DNA of 64,000 nucleotides from Cricetibacter osteomyelitidis (GTDB lineage Bacteria > Pseudomonadota > Gammaproteobacteria > Enterobacterales > Pasteurellaceae): NCBI RefSeq assembly GCF_004340985.1, contig NZ_SLYB01000004.1, forward strand, positions 1 to 64,000, read 5' to 3'. The position numbers and the translations under genes were made by a program. The notes under the pieces were generated by a model. It was not told the DNA's origin, did no database searches, and saw only the letters and a list, made by a program, of their open reading frames with translations. Shown one piece after another: positions 40,852 to 49,778 of this stretch. Each line of letters starts with the position of its first letter. Within the stretch, counting starts at the first letter, position 1.

Positions 40852-41292
40852 TTAATCGATTAGTTCGCCATTTTCCGCTACCCATTTTTCTATTACGGCT
40901 TTATTTTTTTCGAACAGCTCCGATGTGCGGTCTTTAAATTGTTTAGTCTCATAATAGCCTTTAAAGGTTTCTCCCTCTTTATCCGTAAATCTGACTACCA
41001 ATCTCACGTCATCGACATTGATACGGTTTTCATTAAGATAGAAGGTGACTTCTTTTGCCGCCGGGGTATGATAGAACTTACTAATCACTTTCTCTTGTGC
41101 CGAGCCCCATTGATAGACATTAATCGTTAAATTAGCGGTTGTCGGTGGGCTATATCTAAATTCGGCGCAACTGATACGATAGTAACCTTTGCTGATTTCC
41201 GTCACCTGTAATCCCAATTGGATGTTGTATTCGTACAGCTCCTTTTCAAAACCGCGACTGATTAATAAATAATCTGCAATTTCCTTATTCAT
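40852..41292 (-). CDS. orphan C-terminal tail of a VasX-like toxin
   Basis: This 146-aa frame matches only the last ~145 residues of the 948-aa VasX-like toxin, with scattered substitutions (for example EITADYLLISRG-type start versus NIEDYLLISQG, and KNKAVIEKWVAENGELID versus KNKALIEKWTAENGELID). Homology to the full gene begins at about the ALTMN codons and stops at the repeat joint upstream. No good ribosome-binding site precedes the ATG at 41292. It is probably a recombination donor or remnant rather than a working toxin. It lies 9 bp before its immunity gene. Confidence 0.7.
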   Translation of the reverse strand: MNKEIADYLLISRGFEKELYEYNIQLGLQVTEISKGYYRISCAEFRYSPPTTANLTINVYQWGSAQEKVISKFYHTPAAKEVTFYLNENRINVDDVRLVVRFTDKEGETFKGYYETKQFKDRTSELFEKNKAVIEKWVAENGELID

Positions 41293-41337
41293 TGTCAATG
41301 CCGGACCGGGTATCCGCCTTTTTATCGGCTAAATACA

Positions 41338-41400
41338 AAAAGTGCGGTCAATATTTCAAAAGTTTTCCCGTAAAACTTCGCGAAATTTAACCGCACTTTT
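41338..41400. repeat. inverted-uptake-signal cassette joint, copy 2
   Basis: AAAGTGCGGT and ACCGCACTTTT flank the shared core (one variant: TAAAACTTCGCG). It lies between the 3' end of the second membrane-immunity gene and the orphan VasX tail. Confidence 0.85.
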
Positions 41401-41410
41401 GACTAATACG

Positions 41411-42587
41411 CTATTTCATGCGTTTCTTTTTTCGCGCTTTAAACCTTGGCTTTTGGGAAGGCACTCTTTCCATTTCTTTTTCATTGCCCCAGCCGTAGAG
41501 TTGGCTATTAAAATGTAATGAATTCTCAGGATATTCATATAAATTCGGACACGGTACTTTATCAAATCCGGCTTTAATATTATCTTCAACACTCTCAATA
41601 ATAAAATAACCCGTTTTCCAAGTCAGTTTTTCATTAAATCTCATTGACATTCGACAAGACGGTAGTGCCTTAATTTTAGGGGCTTCTTCGGCGAAATATT
41701 TTTCAATTTCCACTTCTAATCGGCTGTCTTTCGGTAATTTCCTGCAAAATAAACCGCCGTCTATCCAACCGAATAAAAACCGTTCCAGATATTCCAAAAT
41801 ACTTGGTTTGCTCTCTAACGCCTGCATCATGCTTGCTATCCGCTCCGGCTGTGTTTCGGGATTCATAAAATCCACTAAATATTGTTTTAACAAAATCGAC
41901 GAACTTTTTTTATACATATCGTATTTGAAAAGAAATGCTCTACCGAGCATCGGCAACCACATCGTATAATCCGATACAATCATTTGAGAATTCTGCCGAA
42001 AAAAACCTATCGGAAATGTATAAGTATAAGGATGTACCCAAAAGCCAATTAATGAACCCGAATTAACAATATATTCCGGAAACGGGCGCATTAATTTATT
42101 CACTTCCGTCAGGTAAAACTTGTTATTTACATAGGTGTAAATAATTCCCCGTTTTCGGTCAAATCGTACACGGCGTTTGGTGGGCCAAAGGCAATAAAGA
42201 ATAAAAAGAATATAGACACCAGTAAAAATATAAATATACCAAATAACCCCCCCCCCTTTCGAGTCTAAACTCTTTTCTCTCTGAAATAAACTCTTCTTTT
42301 GTTTCTCCCCATCTAGTCAAATTAGGATCTGTCTCGGATACCTCTTCTTCAAATTGTTCTTCAGCCCATTTATCCGGTTGATAAGTTATTTTGATATATC
42401 GCCAAGTATCATCTTTATAACGCGGATCTATAAAATTATAATAAATCCCTATTAAAAGGATTATTCCTAATATAATTTTTATTCCTCCCCATCGTTTTTC
42501 CTTAAGCTCAATCGTATTCTCACCTGTTTTTCTAAACCAACGACGCATTAAGCGTTGTTCTTTTTTATTCAGTTTCGTTTCCGCCAT
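41411..42587 (-). pseudogene. multi-pass membrane protein, presumed immunity to the VasX-like toxin, frameshifted at a G10 tract
   Basis: The frame from 42587 encodes 142 aa and goes out of frame at a run of ten G on the coding strand (42256-42247). Removing one G joins it to the downstream frame (ending 41411) and gives about 391 aa, aligned throughout with the copy at 39676-40842, which has eight G and a following A at the same place. Membrane segments and the VRFDRKRGIIYTYVNNKF stretch are shared. It starts 9 bp after the VasX-like gene. The G tract is a likely phase-variation switch, though a sequencing error cannot be excluded. Confidence 0.75.
42247..42256 (-). repeat. poly-G10 tract in immunity gene
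   Basis: Ten consecutive C on the plus strand, i.e. G10 in the coding strand, exactly where the reading frame is lost. The homologous gene carries C8 at 40501-40508. Homopolymeric G tracts are a standard slipped-strand phase-variation motif in this family. Confidence 0.85.
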
Positions 42588-42596
42588 TATTGCCCC

Positions 42597-45443
42597 TTAG
42601 TCGATTAATTCGCCATTTTCCGCGGTCCATTTTTCTATTAATGCTTTATTTTTTTCTAGCAGCTCCGATGTGCGTTGTTTAAATTGTTTAGTCTCGTAAT
42701 AACCTTTAAACACTTCTCCCTCTTTATCTGTAAATATGACCGCTACTCTTACATCATCAACATTGATACGGTTTTCATTAAGGGAAAACGTCACTTCTTT
42801 TGTCGCCGGAGTATGATAGAACTGACTAATCGCTTTCGCTTGTGCCGAGCCCCATTGATAGACATTAATGATTAAGTTAGAAGTTGTCGGCGGGCTGTAT
42901 CTAAATTCAGCACAGCTGATACGGTAATAACCTTTACCAATTTCAGTCACCTGTAATCCCGATTGAATATCATATTCGTACAGTTCTTTTTCAAAACCTT
43001 GACTGATTAATAAATAATCTTCAATGTTCTCATTCATTGTCAATGCCGTACTAAATACTGCGTCAACTTGTCCCGTTGCGATTAATTCCGCGCGCTCAAG
43101 ATGAAGTTGGGCGTCTTTCGCCACTTGTTCATTAGCTAATATTTGAGCTCGTTTTATCTGTTTATCGATCTTATCTCTTTCTTTGTTATCCCAATATAAA
43201 TAATTAAATGATTTTCCCCAAAATCCTTTTTTCACCCAAGTCTCTGCCGGAGTATCTCCCCATAACGCAATAGCCGCAGTTGCTAATAAGATAATCACGA
43301 ATGCATACGGACTTGCCACACCTAACGCGGCAGATAATGTGCCGTCAATAGCAAATATTTGGAATATCCCGCTTAATGCAATGACACCCGAAGCCCCCAG
43401 TATCGCTCCATTAGCCGTCATAGACACATTATCTTCATTTTTTATTGCTTCACTCAGCCCACCGAAGGCAATAACAGCTGTTAATAACCCGCCTATTATC
43501 GAAGCGAAAGAATAAGTAATTGCCCGTAAATTTATCAATCCTGCTCGCATAGCTCCACTAAAATTACGAACACCACTAACCGCCACCATTTCATTCGGTT
43601 TATTTATTATTCCCAAGGCATATGCTGTATCTGCCGAACCAATTGATATATCCAGTATCGCCGTGGTTTTTAACATTATAGGATCCATTGCTAATTTTCC
43701 CGCCGGCGTATGTATCAGCTTTCGTTGAATACTTACGTCATTACTCAATGAAACTATCCCTGCATAAATAGCTAATACACCGGAAAAACCATAAAAACGT
43801 TCATTTCGTGCCAATACCTCATTCAGCTCATTAATCTCATTTGCACTGATTTTCCCTTGTGCTTTTAAATCACGTTTCACTTGACTAAGATAACGATTAA
43901 TTTCCTTTTTGGTTATCTTTCCACTGTTTTGACGATATTTATATAACTGATCGCGAGCTTCTTGGACAAGATTTTCCGCCAGTTCTGCAAACGCATATTC
44001 CGGATTGTTTAAAATCCGTTCTGCACCATAAATTTTTAAGTAGTTCTCTATTGCTTTTGGCTCACTCTTTGCCCAAACATTCGATATAGTCCGCCCTGCA
44101 AACGTATAAATCGATTCCATCCCCTGAAAATACCCCTCTAACACCTTCGCCCGCTGACTCAGCGGCACCTTCATCGCAAGGGCATAAACTCCGTCCGTCA
44201 CTTTCTGACTATGCTCTTTTAACCATCCCAAAACACTCGGCGCATTGCCCGAAGGCACCGATTTGTCACTAAATAAACTTTCTAATACCTTCACCCCTTC
44301 CGACGAACATTCCAATCCGCAAGTTAAATCCGCCTGTAAGCGGCAAAAAACGTAGTAACCTCTGTCCGTCGTGCCCTCTTTCGGGGTATAACCGACTATA
44401 TCCTTATCAATCGTAAAAAATTGTTTATACGAAAAACGTTGATTTGCCAATTGTACAAGTTGTTTAACCAACAAATTTATCGGCTTTTCATAACGCTCAA
44501 ACGGCTCTTTTAACAATGCCGTCATTTTGCTATTAAATTCGCTTATCAACGCACTTTGGACGCCTTTTTGTGCGATAACCCTTTCCTCCGCCTTAAACGG
44601 ATAGGCTTTTCCCTGCACATCATAGGCGATTTTCGGGTCAATCATATTACCTATGGTTATCGGATAACTGTATTTGGCATAATATTCGTTCTGTGCTTCC
44701 GTTAAATCGAAAATCACTTTCTGTAACTCGTGCATTTCCCCCACGACATCTTCCAATGCCACCATCAGGGCCTTCTCATAAGGCAGCATGGACGATTGCT
44801 TCGGTAATCGGGATTGCGTTGCCAGTTGTGTGTACCAGCTCTGGGTCACAATCGGCAGTTCTTCATCCTTATCGCCATATTCCAATACATGCGACGGCAA
44901 ACTGCCTAACAGGCGCTGATGGGTATCCTGCGACTTGTTCACCTCCACCGTCGTCATCATCGACTGTCTCAATTCACTGTCGTTCTCCAAACGCGCAAAT
45001 ATTTCCGATGACCACGCATATTCGCTATAGGCAATATCCACCTTGTCGGCATCCTTATCCACAAACGGACAGCTGAACGTGCTGATATTCGCCACACAAG
45101 GATAATGTTTTCCGTCCAACTTTCCTACCTGCCACTTGCCGTTCGCGCCCTGCTCTCCCCATTTATACAACAAAAAAGTATATTGCCCCTGATGTGTTTC
45201 CGCACCGCTCGGCCGTTCAAATTCACTTGCGCTATTCATATCGTCTGTGTGGGTAATATAACGAAACACCAGCCATTTTCCCGATTTATCCGTGGAAAAC
45301 AGTCGGTGTTTGTTGTAGGTGTAAATATACACAAATCCCTGACGAAGTTGCATTAATTGATGTGTGCTGCCGCCCGATTGGGTCGACAATATGCCGTTCG
45401 GTGAAGAAAGTGTACCGATATGCTCTTTTCGATCATTACTCAT
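42597..45443 (-). CDS. T6SS VasX-like membrane-targeting effector
   Basis: A 948-aa protein. The first ~170 residues resemble the VasX N-terminal / BTH_I2691 effector domain (LMQLRQGFVYIYTYNKHRLF, then a beta-rich region with FSCPFVDKDADK). The middle is helical and charged. The part from about residue 560 to 770 has several long hydrophobic segments (SFASIIGGLLTAVIAFGG, VIALSGIFQIFAIDG, YAFVIILLATAAIAL), as in colicin-like VasX toxins. A soluble ~150-residue tail follows. It probably depolarises target membranes. It is encoded next to its immunity gene, downstream of the vgrG/DUF4123 island. Its cognate VgrG is unproven. Confidence 0.75.
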   Translation of the reverse strand: MSNDRKEHIGTLSSPNGILSTQSGGSTHQLMQLRQGFVYIYTYNKHRLFSTDKSGKWLVFRYITHTDDMNSASEFERPSGAETHQGQYTFLLYKWGEQGANGKWQVGKLDGKHYPCVANISTFSCPFVDKDADKVDIAYSEYAWSSEIFARLENDSELRQSMMTTVEVNKSQDTHQRLLGSLPSHVLEYGDKDEELPIVTQSWYTQLATQSRLPKQSSMLPYEKALMVALEDVVGEMHELQKVIFDLTEAQNEYYAKYSYPITIGNMIDPKIAYDVQGKAYPFKAEERVIAQKGVQSALISEFNSKMTALLKEPFERYEKPINLLVKQLVQLANQRFSYKQFFTIDKDIVGYTPKEGTTDRGYYVFCRLQADLTCGLECSSEGVKVLESLFSDKSVPSGNAPSVLGWLKEHSQKVTDGVYALAMKVPLSQRAKVLEGYFQGMESIYTFAGRTISNVWAKSEPKAIENYLKIYGAERILNNPEYAFAELAENLVQEARDQLYKYRQNSGKITKKEINRYLSQVKRDLKAQGKISANEINELNEVLARNERFYGFSGVLAIYAGIVSLSNDVSIQRKLIHTPAGKLAMDPIMLKTTAILDISIGSADTAYALGIINKPNEMVAVSGVRNFSGAMRAGLINLRAITYSFASIIGGLLTAVIAFGGLSEAIKNEDNVSMTANGAILGASGVIALSGIFQIFAIDGTLSAALGVASPYAFVIILLATAAIALWGDTPAETWVKKGFWGKSFNYLYWDNKERDKIDKQIKRAQILANEQVAKDAQLHLERAELIATGQVDAVFSTALTMNENIEDYLLISQGFEKELYEYDIQSGLQVTEIGKGYYRISCAEFRYSPPTTSNLIINVYQWGSAQAKAISQFYHTPATKEVTFSLNENRINVDDVRVAVIFTDKEGEVFKGYYETKQFKQRTSELLEKNKALIEKWTAENGELID

Positions 45444-45484
45444 TTGCTGTTATAAGGTTCGATTGAAAAGTTAGATAACGCTTT

Positions 45485-45542
45485 TTTCAAAAGTTTTCCC
45501 GCAAAACTTCGCAAAATTCAACCGCACTTTTAGTCTTACTTA
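45485..45542. repeat. cassette joint, copy 3 (half element)
   Basis: Only the core and the right-hand ACCGCACTTTTAGTCTTACT remain. The left uptake signal is missing where the VasX-like gene's 5' region begins. This suggests that the VasX unit was inserted at, or deleted part of, this joint. Confidence 0.75.
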
Positions 45543-45934
45543 GCTCGAATCCAATTTCCATCACCTGTCGGTTTGGCATTTTCGGGGCAGGCTATAAAGT
45601 TAGTTCGTTGTCTAGCATATTTATCAATATAAAAATATTTTTTCATATTATCCCCTTCTTTCACAAAATATTGATTATTTCTCGCATTCTCTGTTTCAGA
45701 ATCATCCGAAGCAACAGCACTCGCAAATCTAGAACTCTTAGGTTCAATGATTTTTCTATATTTCTTTTCAATATGTTCATATTCCCATTCTGAAACATTA
45801 TTACTTCTCAATTCAATAGAATATTCACAAAAATTATAAAAAACAGCATGTGTCATTTCTGGCTCAAATGCTAGTGGTATGCATGACAATAACATTCCTG
45901 ACAAAACTATCAAAATATATTTCAACTTAATCAC
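45536..45934 (-). CDS. immunity lipoprotein, cassette 7
   Basis: A 132-aa lipoprotein (MIKLKYILIVLSGMLLSC, lipid-modified Cys18). The mature part has the family's FYNFCEYSIELR motif and ends in CPENAKPTGDGNWIRAK, which is shared by almost all copies, while the middle is divergent. Position +2 after the Cys is not Asp, so an outer-membrane location is likely. It overlaps the toxin-tail frame by 8 bp. The presumed role is periplasmic protection from the paired HExxH toxin. Confidence 0.65.
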   Translation of the reverse strand: MIKLKYILIVLSGMLLSCIPLAFEPEMTHAVFYNFCEYSIELRSNNVSEWEYEHIEKKYRKIIEPKSSRFASAVASDDSETENARNNQYFVKEGDNMKKYFYIDKYARQRTNFIACPENAKPTGDGNWIRAK

Positions 45935-46211
45935 CTATTTTTAATTGAGAGATCCAAAGCAAACTTTTTACATCATATTCAACAACATAAGTTATTGATG
46001 GTTCGATGAAAAATTTGTAATACTTCATTAAATCAGCCAAAGGAATAGGCTCTTTCTCATAACCTTTTTCCATTGGTTCCGGCGTTAAATAACGATTAGC
46101 TATCCCCTTAGAACTACCTTTATGTACCCAAGAATAATTATTCAATCCTGTACTTTTATAGCTATAACTCGCTAAAATAGGATGTCCGGATTCATGGGCT
46201 GCCGTCAGCAT
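45927..46211 (-). CDS. orphan toxin tail, cassette 7
   Basis: 94 residues covering only the C-terminal part of the HExxH effector, from LTAAHESGH to WISQLKIGD. It has an ATG at the truncation point, unlike most other tails. The HESGH, SYSWVHKGS-type and ADLMKYY positions are retained, while the segment between is unique. It lacks the N-terminal delivery region, so it is unlikely to be secreted on its own. Confidence 0.6.
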   Translation of the reverse strand: MLTAAHESGHPILASYSYKSTGLNNYSWVHKGSSKGIANRYLTPEPMEKGYEKEPIPLADLMKYYKFFIEPSITYVVEYDVKSLLWISQLKIGD

Positions 46212-46248
46212 AAAATTATTCTATATAATTTTCAGAACACTTTATTTA

Positions 46249-46311
46249 AAAAGTGCGGTCAATTTTTCAAAAGTTTTCCTACAAAACTTCGCAAAATTCA
46301 ACCGCACTTTT
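46249..46311. repeat. inverted-uptake-signal cassette joint, copy 4
   Basis: AAAAAGTGCGGT and ACCGCACTTTT enclose the core TTTCAAAAGTTTTCCTACAA. Both uptake signals are intact. It lies between cassettes 6 and 7. Confidence 0.88.
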
Positions 46312-46315
46312 AGTC

Positions 46316-46705
46316 TTACTTAGCTCTAATCCAATTTCCGTCACCTGTCGGTTTGGCATTTTCTGGGCAGGCAACTAAATTCTGTTTATCTTTACTATAT
46401 ATTTCAAAATAAAATCTTGTCTTCATTTTACTACCTTTTTTAAGAAAATATTTCATTTTAGCGTTTTTTATTTGTTCATCTAATAGATTATCTTGCACAA
46501 TAAAAGTACCATATATAGCATCGTTTGAATTGATAATTTTTCTACGATAATTTTTATTTTCTTCATATTCTTTATCTGGAAACTTCTCATTTCTCACTTC
46601 GATCGGATATTCACAGAAATTATAAATTACGCTTGTTCCCATAATTGGTTCAAAAGGTAAGCAAGCAGACAAAGATAAGAATAAGATTATTAGCAAATAT
46701 TTCAT
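46316..46705 (-). CDS. immunity lipoprotein, cassette 6
   Basis: A 129-aa lipoprotein (MKYLLIILFLSLSAC, Cys15, CLPFEP after it) with VIYNFCEYPIEVRNE and the invariant end. It is nearly identical to the cassette 1 protein at 51206-51595: I see only a Lys/Asn change (FLKKGS versus FLKNGS). The two cassettes are therefore a recent duplicate or gene-conversion pair. Confidence 0.68.
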   Translation of the reverse strand: MKYLLIILFLSLSACLPFEPIMGTSVIYNFCEYPIEVRNEKFPDKEYEENKNYRRKIINSNDAIYGTFIVQDNLLDEQIKNAKMKYFLKKGSKMKTRFYFEIYSKDKQNLVACPENAKPTGDGNWIRAK

Positions 46706-46707
46706 TA

Positions 46708-47271
46708 TTATTTACCTACAATTAACTGAGAAAGCCATATTAAACTCTTAATATCATATTCAACAGCATAGTAATCTGGCGGATCAATTTGATCGTTATA
46801 ATACTTCATTAAATCAGCTGAAAGCAAAGGCATTGACTCATGCCCTTTCTCTCCTGATTTAGGTATACTATAAGCATTAAATACATTAAAACCGACACCT
46901 TTAGAACTCCCTTTATGTACCCAAGAATAATTGTTTAATCCTATACTTTTATAAGCATAACTTGCCAACACAGCATGACCCGATTCATGGGCAACAGTCA
47001 TCATAAAATGATTCTTTATATAATATATAGGATATTTTCTATTCTCGAAAAGGCCTTGAAGATACCAAGCTCTAGTTGTATCAAGCAATCCCGAACTATT
47101 TCTTCCAATATTTCCCGCAACTCGCCCAACAAAACCACAAACACAAGAAGCATTCACTGAACGATCAGCAGAGTTTTTCATTTGTACCTGCAACGTCAAC
47201 GACAGTGCCGCATGCGTTTCTGATAGAATCGGTTTTATATGTACCCGATATATTTTGTCGTCTGAATACAA
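46708..47271 (-). CDS. orphan toxin tail, cassette 6
   Basis: A 187-residue frame starting at a TTG inside the repeat-linked leader. It covers the effector from RVHIKPILSETHA through HESGH to SLIWLSQLIVGK. The AGRFVG-type SVNASCVCGFVGRVAGNIG stretch is present. The last ~150 residues are almost the same as in cassette 1. There is no proper ribosome-binding site or ATG, so translation is doubtful. Confidence 0.55.
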   Translation of the reverse strand: MYSDDKIYRVHIKPILSETHAALSLTLQVQMKNSADRSVNASCVCGFVGRVAGNIGRNSSGLLDTTRAWYLQGLFENRKYPIYYIKNHFMMTVAHESGHAVLASYAYKSIGLNNYSWVHKGSSKGVGFNVFNAYSIPKSGEKGHESMPLLSADLMKYYNDQIDPPDYYAVEYDIKSLIWLSQLIVGK

Positions 47272-47334
47272 AAAAGTGCGGTCAATATTTCAAAAGTTTT
47301 TCTGTAAAACTTCGCAAAATATGACCGTACTTTT
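47271..47334. repeat. cassette joint, copy 5 (one decayed uptake signal)
   Basis: The left AAGTGCGGT is intact, but the right arm reads ACCGTACTT (one change from the uptake signal). The core has TCTGTAAAAC instead of CCCGCAAAAC. Confidence 0.85.
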
Positions 47335-47338
47335 AGTC

Positions 47339-47728
47339 TTACTTAACTCTAATCCAATTTCCGTCACCTGTTGGTTTAGCGTTTTCTGGGCAGGCTATAA
47401 AGTTTGTTCTTCCTTCTCCATACATATCAATATAAAAACGTCTTTTAGTTTTGTTTCCTTTCTCAACAAAATAGTTTTTTTGAACAATTCTTTTTCTTTC
47501 TTCTAAGTTACTCTGTACAGGAGACATCGTATAAATTGTTTCATCAGGTTTAATACTATCCCCAAAACTTCTGTTCTTTTCGTAATCTTCATCAGAAATA
47601 TCATCATGTCTCCACTCAATAGAATATTTACAAAAATTATAAAATACTCCCCCACCCATTACAGGCTCAAAAGGTAAACATGCAACTGTTAACAGGCAAG
47701 ATAATAGCGTTATTAACAAATACTTCAT
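47339..47728 (-). CDS. immunity lipoprotein, cassette 5
   Basis: A 129-aa lipoprotein (MKYLLITLLSCLLTVAC, Cys17) with FYNFCKYSIEWRHD, a divergent centre and the end CPENAKPTGDGNWIRVK. It starts 1-2 bp after its toxin tail's stop. Same presumed role as the other cassette lipoproteins. Confidence 0.66.
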   Translation of the reverse strand: MKYLLITLLSCLLTVACLPFEPVMGGGVFYNFCKYSIEWRHDDISDEDYEKNRSFGDSIKPDETIYTMSPVQSNLEERKRIVQKNYFVEKGNKTKRRFYIDMYGEGRTNFIACPENAKPTGDGNWIRVK

Positions 47729-47729
47729 A

Positions 47730-48011
47730 CTAATCTCCCATAGTTAATCGTGAGAGCCATACTAAACTTTTCACATCATATTCGAGCGCATAATACTTTA
47801 ATGGGTTAATTTCATGCTCATAATATTTCATCAAATCAGCATATAATTTAGGTCTCTCTTCATATCCCTTTTCTCCAATTTTAGGGGGCGTATAAAAATT
47901 AGAAATCCCTTTAGAACTACCTTTGTGTACCCAAGAATAATTATTCAACCCTGTACTTTTATAGGCATAACTCGCTAAAACAGGATGTCCGGATTCATGG
48001 GCTGCCGTCAA
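47730..48011 (-). CDS. orphan toxin tail, cassette 5
   Basis: 93 residues beginning exactly at the HESGH region (TTG for the Met of MTAAHESGH) and ending WLSRLTMGD. The same truncation point and the same ~100-bp upstream leader occur in cassette 2. The variable segment after SSKG differs from every other copy. Expression is doubtful. Confidence 0.58.
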   Translation of the reverse strand: MTAAHESGHPVLASYAYKSTGLNNYSWVHKGSSKGISNFYTPPKIGEKGYEERPKLYADLMKYYEHEINPLKYYALEYDVKSLVWLSRLTMGD

Positions 48012-48113
48012 CTCGTCTTATTCTTTAAACAATTATGCCGAAATTTTGCAAAACTCAAGCTAAATCCGATCGGTTGTAACATAAAAATTCATTCTATTTT
48101 ATCGTCTAAAAAC

Positions 48114-48178
48114 AAAAAAGTGCGGTCAATTTTTCAAAAATTTTCCTACAAAACTTCGCAAAATTTGACCGCACTTTT
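48114..48178. repeat. inverted-uptake-signal cassette joint, copy 6
   Basis: Both uptake signals are intact around TTTCAAAAATTTTCCTACAA. It separates cassettes 4 and 5. Confidence 0.88.
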
Positions 48179-48182
48179 AGTC

Positions 48183-48593
48183 TTACTTAGCTCGAATCCA
48201 ATTTCCGTCACCTGTTGGTTTGGCATTTTCGGGGCAGGCAATGAAATTTTCTCTACCTTCTTTAAACGGCATATCGAAGAGAAAATATTTTTTTATATCA
48301 CTTCCTTCTTCTATAAAATATTCCTTTTTCGCACTTTCCTTTCTTTCTTCATATGATTGTTCAGACATAGTAAATATAGCAAACAAAGATTCTCCAGATT
48401 TAATAATCTTCTTACGATATTTTTTGTTATTTTCATATTCTTTATCTGAAAATCTCTCATTTCTCCATTCAATATCCTTTTCACAAAAATTATAAAAAAA
48501 AGCGCCTCCGTGTGCAGGATCATATGACATAGGGAATATAAAATTACATGATGATAATAAAATAAAAAAACTAAAGAAAAATAGTTTATTCAT
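48183..48593 (-). CDS. immunity lipoprotein, cassette 4
   Basis: A 136-aa lipoprotein; the start is ATG 48593 (MNKLFFFSFFILLSSC, Cys16). Its A is shared with the toxin tail's TGA stop (TGATG), a coupling overlap. The mature part has FYNFCEKDIEWRNE, many Lys/Glu in the middle, and the invariant C-terminus. Confidence 0.68.
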   Translation of the reverse strand: MNKLFFFSFFILLSSCNFIFPMSYDPAHGGAFFYNFCEKDIEWRNERFSDKEYENNKKYRKKIIKSGESLFAIFTMSEQSYEERKESAKKEYFIEEGSDIKKYFLFDMPFKEGRENFIACPENAKPTGDGNWIRAK

Positions 48594-49189
48594 CAATACT
48601 CTCCTACAGTTAGTCGAGACAACCATAATAAACTCTTTATGTCATATTCTGAACTAGAATACATTTGTATTTCAATTCTATAATCAGGGCTATAATATTT
48701 CATTAAGTCTGCGGAAATAAAAGGCTCCTTTTCATACCCCTTTTCACCTACTTCTGGAATGGCATAACCGCTTAAAAGACCTTTAGAACTCCCCTTATGT
48801 ACCCAAGAATAATTATTCGCGCCGGTACTTTTATAAGCATAGGAAGCTAATACTGAATGACCTGCTTCATGTGCCGCTGTCATTATAAAATAATCCTTCG
48901 CTCTAAATCCTAAATATCCCTGCAAATACCACACTCTAGTTGTATCAAGCAATCCTGAACTATTTCTTCCAATATTTCCTGCAACTCGCCCAACAAAACC
49001 ACAAACACAAGAAGCATTCACTGAACGATCAGCAGAGTTTTTCATTTGTACCTGCAATGTCAACGACGGTGCCGCATGCGTTTCCGATAGAACCGGTTTT
49101 ATATATACCCGATAATTTCCTTTCTCCGTGCTAATTTCATCCGGAATATTCCAATGCTTTTCAATGCCCGTTAATGCAAACTGTACCAA
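48593..49189 (-). pseudogene. orphan toxin tail, cassette 4, with 5' frame break
   Basis: A 198-residue frame from a TTG, covering LTGIEKHWNIPDEIS through HEAGH to WLSRLTVGEY. Farther upstream the DNA still matches cassette 1 (ACCGTTTATAGAAAAGCCC), but about 34 bp coding for KVDVEWRVKFDD are missing. This throws the upstream part out of frame. It is a clear sign that this 5' segment is no longer coding. Confidence 0.65.
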
Positions 49190-49340
49190 CTCTTCATAAC
49201 TCGGCGTATCCGTATTCGCACTGCCTGATACACCGCCGGATGGGCTTTTCTATAAACGGTTACGCCGGAATTTTGCAAAATTTAAGCCAAATCCAACCGC
49301 TTGTAACTTAAAAGTTAATTCTATTTTGTCATCTGAATAC

Positions 49341-49405
49341 AAAAAAGTGCGGTCAATATTTCAAAAGTTTTCCCGCAAAACTTCGCAAAATTCAACCGCA
49401 CTTTT
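49341..49405. repeat. inverted-uptake-signal cassette joint, copy 7
   Basis: Intact uptake signals on both sides of TTTCAAAAGTTTTCCCGCAA. An Apl-type signal (ACAAGCGGT on the minus strand, 49304-49296) lies about 40 bp away in the adjoining leader. Confidence 0.88.
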
Positions 49406-49409
49406 AGTC

Positions 49410-49778
49410 TTACTTAGCTCTAATCCAATTTCCGTCACCTGTCGATTTGGCGTTTTCTGGGCAATCTATTAGGTTAACTCTATCTTCTTTATATATATCT
49501 ACAAAAAAATATTTTTTCATTCCCTCTTCAATAAAATACACTTTCTCTATTTGTTTATTAAGTTCCTCACTAGAAAAAGATAAATTAACTTTATTATGAT
49601 TAATATTTATAATAGAGCTTTTTTTATTCTTATCGGGAGACTCTAATACATCATCATTTTTTAATTCTATTGGATGAGTACAGAAATTATAAGTAACAAA
49701 AACTCCTGAAGGTGCTGGCTCAAAAGGTAAGCATCCTAATATAAAAAAAGTAATAAATGTAATTGTAATAAATTTCAC
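49410..49778 (-). CDS. immunity lipoprotein, cassette 3
   Basis: A 122-aa lipoprotein with a GTG start overlapping the toxin tail's TAG (TAGTG). Signal MKFITITFITFFILGC (Cys16). It has VTYNFCTHPIELKND and the end CPENAKSTGDGNWIRAK, with S in place of P. Confidence 0.65.
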   Translation of the reverse strand: MKFITITFITFFILGCLPFEPAPSGVFVTYNFCTHPIELKNDDVLESPDKNKKSSIININHNKVNLSFSSEELNKQIEKVYFIEEGMKKYFFVDIYKEDRVNLIDCPENAKSTGDGNWIRAK

